From Janibacter terrae NBRC 107853 (GTDB taxonomy: Bacteria; Actinomycetota; Actinomycetes; Actinomycetales; Dermatophilaceae): a stretch of 64,000 bases of DNA. This document shows positions 58,353 to 64,000 of the stretch, in pieces (position 1 is the first letter of the stretch; the number at the start of each line of letters is the position of its first letter). Both the position numbers and the translations under genes were made by a program. The notes below the pieces were generated by a model, which had not been told where the DNA came from, did not search any database, and saw only the letters and a program-made list of their open reading frames with translations. The stretch is from the NCBI RefSeq assembly GCF_001591405.1, contig NZ_BCUV01000007.1, positions 248,001 through 312,000 on the forward strand, in the 5' to 3' direction.

Positions 58353-59858
58353 GTGCGCTCTCGTACCGCCGCCGCTACCGCGGCCGCCGCGACCGCTGCC
58401 CTGGCGATCACCACCCTCGCCAGCAGCCCGGCCCAGGCAGTCAACCCGAACAACAGCAAGAAGATGACGCAGGCCGTCACCGTGGACAACGTCCGCGAGC
58501 ACCTCGAGCAGCTCCAGGCCATCGCGGACGCCAACGACGGCAACCGCGGCGCCGGGACGTCCGGCTACGAGGCGAGTGCCCGCTACGTCGAGCAGACCCT
58601 GCGCGACGCCGGGTACACGACGGAGCGGCAGAACTTCTCCTTCATCTACGAGGAGGTGCACTCCTTCAGCCTGGAGGAGATCTCTCCCGACGCGCGCGCC
58701 GTCGACGGCGTGCCGATGTCCTACAGCCAGCCGACGCCCGCGGAGGGGGTCACGGCCGAGCTCGCCACACCGACCACCGCCATCGGCTGCACCGACGGTG
58801 ACTACGCCGGCGCCGACGTCGTCGACAAGATCGCGCTCGTCAGCCGCGGCGCGTGCTCCTTCGCGCAGAAGGCGGTCGCGGCCAAGGCCGCCGGCGCCGA
58901 TGCCGTGATCATCTACAACAACACCACCGGCACCCTCAACGGCACGCTCGGCGGCGTCGACCCGGCGGGCGCCCCCGCCACCGGTGTGACGCAGGCCGAG
59001 GGCCAGGCGCTCCTGGCCAAGATGGCCAGCGGCCCCGTGACGATGAAGATGGTCCTCACCAAGACCCTGGAGGAGCGCCAGACCTTCAACGTCCTCGCCG
59101 AGACCCGGACCGGGCGCGACGACAACGTCGTCATGCTCGGCGCACACCTCGACAGCGTCCACGACGGCCCCGGCATCAACGACAACGGGTCCGGCTCGGC
59201 CGGCATCCTCGAGACCGCCGTCCAGCTCGGCAAGGTCAACAAGCTCAACAACAAGGTCCGCTTCGCCTGGTGGGGCGCCGAGGAGCTCGGCCTGCTGGGT
59301 TCCGAGCACTACGTCGCCGACCTGCAGGAGAACGACCCGGCCGCGCTCGACGACATCGCGACGTACCTCAACTTCGACATGATCGCCTCGCCCAACCACA
59401 TCATCGGCGTGTACGACGCGAACGAGTCGACCTACGAGGCCCCGGTCGAGGTGCCGGCCGGCTCGGCGGCGACGGAGCAGGTCTTCACCGACTACTTCGA
59501 CGCCGACGGCCAGCCGTGGGTGGACACCGAGTTCTCCGGTCGCAGCGACTACTCGGCCTTCATCTTCGCGGGTGTCCCGGCCTCCGGCCTCTTCACCGGC
59601 GCCGACGGGACCAAGACCCCGGAGCAGGTCGAGATGTTCGGCGGTGAGGCCGGCGTCATCTACGACCCGAACTACCACACCCCCGCCGACGACATCAGCA
59701 ACATCAACATGGATGCCCTCGACATCATGAGCGACGCGATCGCCCACGCGACGATCATGCTCGCCCAGTCGACGAAGGACATCAACGGCAAGACCAGCCG
59801 CGGCAAGTCCGCCACCCCCGGACCCACCGTCCTGCCGGACGGCGTCGAGGCGGCCTGA
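58353..59858 (+). CDS. Secreted M28 zinc aminopeptidase with PA domain
   Basis: A 501-residue exported peptidase like Streptomyces griseus aminopeptidase. A Sec signal peptide covers residues 1-29 (RSRTAA then a hydrophobic core, cleavage after AQA). A PA insert lies at about 130-235. The dinuclear zinc site is visible as His265 and Asp277 (GAHLDSVHDGPGINDNGSG), Glu310/Glu311 (WWGAEELG), Asp342 and His441 (NYHTPADD). It removes N-terminal residues from extracellular peptides. Start is the GTG at 58353, with GGAGG upstream. Confidence 0.93.
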   Translation: MRSRTAAATAAAATAALAITTLASSPAQAVNPNNSKKMTQAVTVDNVREHLEQLQAIADANDGNRGAGTSGYEASARYVEQTLRDAGYTTERQNFSFIYEEVHSFSLEEISPDARAVDGVPMSYSQPTPAEGVTAELATPTTAIGCTDGDYAGADVVDKIALVSRGACSFAQKAVAAKAAGADAVIIYNNTTGTLNGTLGGVDPAGAPATGVTQAEGQALLAKMASGPVTMKMVLTKTLEERQTFNVLAETRTGRDDNVVMLGAHLDSVHDGPGINDNGSGSAGILETAVQLGKVNKLNNKVRFAWWGAEELGLLGSEHYVADLQENDPAALDDIATYLNFDMIASPNHIIGVYDANESTYEAPVEVPAGSAATEQVFTDYFDADGQPWVDTEFSGRSDYSAFIFAGVPASGLFTGADGTKTPEQVEMFGGEAGVIYDPNYHTPADDISNINMDALDIMSDAIAHATIMLAQSTKDINGKTSRGKSATPGPTVLPDGVEAA

Positions 59859-59891
59859 CCGCACCACCGCCCGCACCACCGCGCCACCGCC

Positions 59892-59921
59892 GGCCGAAGG
59901 GGGGATGTCCCCCCTTCGGCC
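59892..59921 (+). terminator. Terminator after the M28 aminopeptidase
   Basis: A 13-bp stem, GGCCGAAGGGGGG/CCCCCCTTCGGCC, with an ATGT loop lies 33 bases after the stop. Both arms contain the CGAAGGG/CCCTTCG heptamer. Confidence 0.85.
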
Positions 59922-59995
59922 CGGCGGCGCCCCGGATGGATCCGGCTGCGCCGACGGGGCAGAGTCGAGGGCAACGACCCACACAGGAGGACCCC

Positions 59996-60394
59996 GTGAG
60001 CGAGCACCCGCAGCACCCGAACCCCCCGCAGTACGCCCAGCAGGCGCTCGGCCCGAGCGAGGAGCGCAACCTCGGGATGCTGGCGCACCTCGTGCCGGCG
60101 ATCCTGCTCCCGCTGAGCGCCGGCACCCTGGGCTTCGTCGGCTCGCTCGTCATCTACCTGATCTACAAGGACCGCGGGCCCTTCGTGCGCCAGCACGCCG
60201 CCAACAGCCTCAACGTGCAGATCATCACCGCGATCCTGCTCATCGTCTCGAGCGTGCTCATGCTCGTGCTCGTCGGCTTCCTCACCTACCCGCTCGTCAT
60301 CGTCGCCGCGACCGTCATCCACGTCGTGGGCGCGATCAAGGCCAACAACGGCGAGTGGTGGACCCCGCCGCTCACGCCCCAGCTCGTCAGGTGA
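59996..60394 (+). CDS. DUF4870 small membrane protein
   Basis: A 132-residue protein of the DUF4870 (Tic20-like) family. Markers are ERNLGMLAHLVPAILLP, YLIYKDRGPFVRQHAANSLNVQI and a C-terminal VIHVVGAIKANNGEWW. It has three or four hydrophobic segments after a Pro/Gln-rich cytoplasmic N-terminus. Function is unknown. Start is the GTG at 59996 after AGGAGG. Its stop overlaps the next gene's start as GTGA. Confidence 0.88.
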   Translation: MSEHPQHPNPPQYAQQALGPSEERNLGMLAHLVPAILLPLSAGTLGFVGSLVIYLIYKDRGPFVRQHAANSLNVQIITAILLIVSSVLMLVLVGFLTYPLVIVAATVIHVVGAIKANNGEWWTPPLTPQLVR

Positions 60395-60840
60395 GCGGTC
60401 CGGGGACGACGGGGGTCGTCGTCGCCGGTCACGGGGTCGCCTCCGGCCGGGCGAGCGACTCCCCCTTCGCGGCCGGCACGATCGAGCTCCAGGCCCCGCA
60501 CCTCGCGGCACGAGGGCTGGATCTCACCCCCTTCGTCATGGCGACCGTCAACGTCGACCTCGCCCCGCTGCGGCTCGTGCTCGAGGAGCCGCGGTGGACC
60601 TTCGCGGACGTGCGGTGGACCGACGTGCACCCGGCGGAGACCTTCTCCTTCGTCGAGTGCGCGGTGACGCGCCGGGGCGAGCGGGTCGAGGGACTCGTCT
60701 ACCACCCGCACCCGGAGACCAAGCCGATGCACCACCAGCCCGCGACCGTCGTCGAGCTGCTCCTGCCGCGGCTGCGCTTGCTGGCGCCCGGCGACGCGCT
60801 GCGGCTCGAGGTCGCCGAGGGCCAGGCGCGCTTTGCATAA
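60391..60840 (+). CDS. Uncharacterised conserved protein
   Basis: A 149-residue protein without membrane segments or signal peptide. It has conserved-looking blocks (GHGVASGRASDSPFAAGTIELQ, FVMATVNVDLAPL, ETFSFVECAV, GLVYHPHPETKPMHH). The GxGxxSG...GTxNVxL layout faintly recalls CTP-dependent riboflavin kinase (RibK) folds, and I recall similar unannotated proteins in other bacteria, but I cannot assign an activity. Start is the GTG at 60391, overlapping the DUF4870 stop, so the two genes are co-translated. Its stop TAA is inside the ATAACG repeats upstream of korA. Confidence 0.7.
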   Translation: MSGPGTTGVVVAGHGVASGRASDSPFAAGTIELQAPHLAARGLDLTPFVMATVNVDLAPLRLVLEEPRWTFADVRWTDVHPAETFSFVECAVTRRGERVEGLVYHPHPETKPMHHQPATVVELLLPRLRLLAPGDALRLEVAEGQARFA

Positions 60841-60864
60841 CGCGGCGTTATCCATCTCATAACG
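60837..60864. promoter_or_regulatory. ATAACG/CGTTAT half-sites upstream of korA
   Basis: Three half-sites occur in 28 bases: ATAACG (60837-60842), CGTTAT (60846-60851) and ATAACG (60859-60864). The first two form the palindrome ATAACG-CGG-CGTTAT and the last two a wider inverted repeat with a seven-base gap. This AT-rich patch is unusual here and lies about 100-130 bases before the korA ATG, so it is a likely regulator-binding region. Confidence 0.5.
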
Positions 60865-60964
60865 TGACCAACTACAGACACCGGGCAGGTCCGCCTTACC
60901 ATGGGAGGAGACCGGGGGGATCTCCTCGACACGACCGACCTGCATAGGGGCACGACCACCCACC

Positions 60965-62842
60965 ATGAGCAGCACAGCGACGACCCAGGCCAAGGACCGC
61001 GTCATCATCCGCTTCGCCGGTGACTCGGGCGACGGGATGCAGCTGACGGGAGACCGGTTCACCGCGGACAGCGCGGCCCTGGGCAACGACCTGTCGACGC
61101 TGCCGAACTTCCCGGCCGAGATCCGTGCCCCCCAGGGGACGATCCCGGGGGTCAGCTCCTTCCAGCTGCACTTCGCGAGCTGGGACATCCTCACCCCGGG
61201 CGACGCCCCCGACGTGCTGGTCGCCATGAACCCGGCCGCGCTCAAGGCCAACCTCTCCGACGTCCCCCGCGGCGCGACGATCATCGTCAACACCGACGAG
61301 TTCTCCACCCGCAACCTCAAGAAGGTCGGCTGGAGCACCAGCCCGCTCGAGGACGACACGCTCGAGTCGTGGCACGTGCACGCGCTGCCGCTGACCTCGA
61401 TCACCGTCGAGGCGCTCGCCGAGTTCAGCTCGCTGACGCGCAAGGAGAAGGAGCGGGCGAAGAACATGTTCGCCCTCGGCCTGCTGTCGTGGATGTACTC
61501 CCGCCCGACGCGGGCCACCGAGGACTTCCTCGCGGGCAAGTTCGGCGCCAAGCCGGACATCCTCGCCGCCAACCTCGCCGCCCTGCGTGCCGGCTGGAAC
61601 TACGGGGAGACGACCGAGGACTTCGCCGTCCCCTTCACCGTCGCCGCCGCCCCGACACCCCCCGGCACCTACCGCAACATCACCGGCAACGCCGCGCTGT
61701 CCCTCGGCCTCGTCGCCGGCGCCCACCGCGCGGGCCGCCCGCTCGTGCTTGGCTCCTACCCGATCACCCCGGCGAGCGACATCCTGCACGCGTTGTCGGC
61801 GTACAAGCGCCACGGCGTGACGACCCTGCAGGCCGAGGACGAGATCGCCGGCATCGGCATCGCGCTCGGCGCCTCCTTCGGCGGGTCCGTCGGCGTGACG
61901 ACGACCTCCGGCCCGGGCGTCGCCCTGAAGTCCGAGACGATCGGCCTGGCCGTGAGCCTGGAGCTGCCGCTCGTCATCGTCGACGTGCAGCGCGGCGGTC
62001 CGAGCACCGGCCTGCCGACCAAGACCGAGCAGTCCGACCTGCTCCAGGCGATGTTCGGCCGCAACGGCGAGTCGCCGGTGCCGATCATCGCGCCGCAGAC
62101 CTCCGCCGACTGCTTCGACGCGGCCCTGGAGGCCGTGCGCATCGCGACGGTCTACCGCACGCCGGTCTTCCTCCTGTCCGACGGCTACCTCGCCAACGGC
62201 TCCGAGCCCTGGCAGGTCCCCTCCGTCGACTCGCTGCCCTCCTTCCCCGTCGAGCTGGCCACCGAGCCCAACGGCGAGGACGCCAAGGGCAACCCCGTCT
62301 TCCACCCCTACGTCCGGGACGAGGAGACCCTCGCCCGCCCGTGGGCGGTGCCGGGCACCCCCGGCCTCGAGCACCGCATCGGTGGCATCGAGAAGGACTC
62401 GGTCACGGGCAACATCTCCTACGACCCGGACAACCACGACCTCATGGTCCGCACGCGCGCTGAAAAGGTCGCCAAGGTTGCCGATGGGATCGGCGACCTC
62501 GTCGTCGACGACCCGAGCGGCGACGCCAGGGTCCTCGTCCTCGGCTGGGGCTCGACCTACGGCCCCAACCTCGCCGCGGTGCGCCGCCTGCGGGCGGCCG
62601 GCCAGTCCGTCGCCCACGCGCACCTGCGCCACCTCAACCCCTTCCCGGCGAACACCGGTGAGGTCCTGCGTGCCTACGACCGCGTCATCGTCCCCGAGAT
62701 GAACCTCGGGCAGCTGGCGATGCTGCTGCGCGCGAAGTACCTCGTCGACGTCCGCTCCCACACCTCGGTCCGCGGCCTGCCCTTCAAGGTCGCCGACCTG
62801 GCCGAGGTCATCGACGCAGCCCTCCAGGAGGTTTCGGCATGA
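60965..62842 (+). CDS. korA: 2-oxoglutarate:ferredoxin oxidoreductase subunit alpha (gamma-alpha fusion)
   Basis: A 625-residue KorA. The N-terminal gamma domain (about 1-190) begins RVIIRFAGDSGDGMQLTGDRF. The alpha domain follows with GSYPITPASDILHALS and TTTSGPGVALKSETIGLAV. With KorB it oxidatively decarboxylates a 2-oxoacid, usually 2-oxoglutarate, to acyl-CoA while reducing ferredoxin, and stands in for the NAD-linked 2-oxoglutarate dehydrogenase in actinobacteria. The ATG at 60965 has no strong ribosome site. korB overlaps its end as ATGA. Confidence 0.93.
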   Translation: MSSTATTQAKDRVIIRFAGDSGDGMQLTGDRFTADSAALGNDLSTLPNFPAEIRAPQGTIPGVSSFQLHFASWDILTPGDAPDVLVAMNPAALKANLSDVPRGATIIVNTDEFSTRNLKKVGWSTSPLEDDTLESWHVHALPLTSITVEALAEFSSLTRKEKERAKNMFALGLLSWMYSRPTRATEDFLAGKFGAKPDILAANLAALRAGWNYGETTEDFAVPFTVAAAPTPPGTYRNITGNAALSLGLVAGAHRAGRPLVLGSYPITPASDILHALSAYKRHGVTTLQAEDEIAGIGIALGASFGGSVGVTTTSGPGVALKSETIGLAVSLELPLVIVDVQRGGPSTGLPTKTEQSDLLQAMFGRNGESPVPIIAPQTSADCFDAALEAVRIATVYRTPVFLLSDGYLANGSEPWQVPSVDSLPSFPVELATEPNGEDAKGNPVFHPYVRDEETLARPWAVPGTPGLEHRIGGIEKDSVTGNISYDPDNHDLMVRTRAEKVAKVADGIGDLVVDDPSGDARVLVLGWGSTYGPNLAAVRRLRAAGQSVAHAHLRHLNPFPANTGEVLRAYDRVIVPEMNLGQLAMLLRAKYLVDVRSHTSVRGLPFKVADLAEVIDAALQEVSA

Positions 62843-63942
62843 GCATCGATCTCGGCATCCCCACGGTCGCGTCCGGCACCGAGGGTGTCCCCACGCTGCC
62901 CGACGGCGAGAAGCAGACCCGCAAGGACTTCGCCTCCGACCAGGAGGTCCGCTGGTGCCCCGGTTGCGGTGACTACGCGATCCTCGCGGCGGTCCAGGGC
63001 TTCCTGCCCGAGCTCGGCCTGCGCAGGGAGAACATCACCTTCGTCTCCGGCATCGGCTGCTCCTCACGCTTCCCGTACTACCTCGACACCTACGGCATGC
63101 ACTCGATCCACGGCCGCGCGCCGGCGATCGCGACCGGGCTGGCGACCAGCCGCCCGGACCTGTCGGTGTGGGTCGTCACGGGTGACGGCGACGCCCTGTC
63201 CATCGGCGGCAACCACCTGATCCACGCGATGCGACGCAACGTCAACATGACGATCCTGCTCTTCAACAACCGCATCTACGGCCTGACCAAGGGGCAGTAC
63301 TCCCCGACGTCGCAGCCCGGCCTGGTCACCAAGTCCTCGCCGATGGGCAGCGTCGACGCCCCCTTCAACCCGATCTCGCTCGCGCTGGGCGCCGAGGGCA
63401 CCTTCGTCGCGCGGACCATGGACTCCGACCGCAAGCACCTCACCGAGGTGCTCAAGGCGGCTGCCGCGCACCGTGGGACCTCGATCGTCGAGATCTACCA
63501 GAACTGCCCGATCTTCAACGACGGCGCCTTCGAGCTCATCAAGGACGTCGAGCAGCAGAAGGCCCGTCTGGTCCACCTGCGCGACGGTGAGCCGGTGGCC
63601 ATCGGCGAGGACGGCGAGCGCGAGCTGCTCGTGCGCGGCGAGGGCGGCTCGGTGCGCTTCGTCGCCGAGGCCGAGGTCACGGAGCAGGGCCTCGCCGACC
63701 ACGTGGTCGTCCACGACGTCACGCTGACCGACCCCAGCCAGGCCTTCTCCATCAGCCGCCTGGACTCCGAGTCGATGACCCACGTGCCGATGGGCATCTT
63801 CCGCGCGGTCTCCCGACCGACCTACGACGACCAGACCCGCGCCCAGGTCGAGTCCGCGGTCGAGCTCGCCGGTGGCCCCGCCACCGACGACGACCTGCAG
63901 GCCCTGCTCGACGGCAAGGACACCTGGACCGTCGAGGGCTGA
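62839..63942 (+). CDS. korB: 2-oxoglutarate:ferredoxin oxidoreductase subunit beta
   Basis: A 367-residue KorB, the thiamine diphosphate subunit. Markers are RWCPGCGDYAIL (two cluster Cys), SGIGCSSRFPYY (third), the ThDP/Mg motif GDGDALSIGGNH and NNRIYGLTKGQYSPTS. Unlike short archaeal forms it has an extended C-terminus of about 60 residues. Its ATG overlaps the korA stop. It follows the nuo-containing region on the opposite strand. Confidence 0.94.
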   Translation: MSIDLGIPTVASGTEGVPTLPDGEKQTRKDFASDQEVRWCPGCGDYAILAAVQGFLPELGLRRENITFVSGIGCSSRFPYYLDTYGMHSIHGRAPAIATGLATSRPDLSVWVVTGDGDALSIGGNHLIHAMRRNVNMTILLFNNRIYGLTKGQYSPTSQPGLVTKSSPMGSVDAPFNPISLALGAEGTFVARTMDSDRKHLTEVLKAAAAHRGTSIVEIYQNCPIFNDGAFELIKDVEQQKARLVHLRDGEPVAIGEDGERELLVRGEGGSVRFVAEAEVTEQGLADHVVVHDVTLTDPSQAFSISRLDSESMTHVPMGIFRAVSRPTYDDQTRAQVESAVELAGGPATDDDLQALLDGKDTWTVEG

Positions 63943-63983
63943 CCCGGCACTCCCCCTTCGACCCCGGTACGACGAGCGGGCCC

Positions 63984-64000
63984 TCTGCATTCCCCTAGGG
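63984..64000. terminator. Left half of a third CCCTAGGG palindrome (window edge)
   Basis: The window ends in GCATTCCCCTAGGG, the left arm and centre of the palindrome type seen at 17282 and 46194. It lies 42 bases after korB, so it is probably its terminator. The right arm is outside the window. Confidence 0.5.

Overview
The window is about 72-73% G+C, has no insertion sequences, prophage genes or CRISPR arrays, and carries typical actinobacterial chromosome genes: a long acidic NusG, hadA/hadB-type dehydratases next to rpmG and murB, an aspT-type aminotransferase, a DUF5709 protein and a KorAB 2-oxoacid:ferredoxin oxidoreductase. Frequent GTG/TTG starts, four-base stop/start overlaps and many probable leaderless promoters fit this. 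My best guess is a member of the Micrococcales, perhaps near Intrasporangiaceae/Dermatophilaceae. That placement is inference.

Positions 1-17.3 kb are the information-processing core. On the minus strand they hold the 5' end of rpoC, rpoB, rplL-rplJ with an L10-type leader, rplA-rplK, nusG, secE and tRNA-Trp. A cardiolipin-synthase-like gene is inserted in the opposite direction between rplL and rpoB. A plus-strand trio (aminotransferase, DUF5709, adenosine deaminase) converges on murB-hadB-hadA-rpmG, followed by tRNA-Met, tRNA-Thr, a thioesterase, tag, tRNA-Tyr and yajQ.

Positions 17.3-41.6 kb are an acyl-CoA catabolic island. A long minus-strand operon (31.6 down to 18.8 kb) encodes two SDRs, an acyl-CoA synthetase, three acyl-CoA dehydrogenases, a thiolase, a single-chain biotin-dependent acyl-CoA carboxylase and a second acyl-CoA synthetase. 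An MFS transporter follows on its own promoter. Facing it are a MaoC hydratase, a thioesterase, two quinone-reductase-like MDR proteins and an RhlG-like SDR. A HAD phosphatase-acyl-CoA dehydrogenase-APH kinase-TetR operon comes next, then an MFS exporter read in frame into an enoyl-CoA hydratase. All four main promoter regions carry the same operator-like palindrome, TTGAA-N6-TTCAA, so the island looks like one regulon. The HAD/kinase/dehydrogenase trio has the same parts as mammalian ACAD10, which suggests hydroxy-acyl-CoA (4-hydroxy acid or lactone-like) substrates.

Positions 41.6-49.6 kb hold a dienelactone-hydrolase-like enzyme, an overlapping operon of two O6-alkylguanine methyltransferases around a sigma factor plus an MFS permease, a quinone reductase, aminopeptidase N and HtpX.

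Positions 49.6-58.2 kb are a nuo operon in the order A-B-C-H-I-J-K-L-M-N. nuoD, nuoE, nuoF and nuoG are absent from it. Positions 58.3-64 kb hold a secreted M28 aminopeptidase, a DUF4870 membrane protein, an uncharacterised protein and korA-korB. A short complex I next to a ferredoxin-producing oxidoreductase suggests ferredoxin-driven electron entry, but this is only inferred.

Two window-wide patterns stand out. The heptamer CCCTTCG/CGAAGGG is several-fold over-represented, even where it forces rare codons. A family of CCCTAGGG-centred palindromes sits between or after gene ends.
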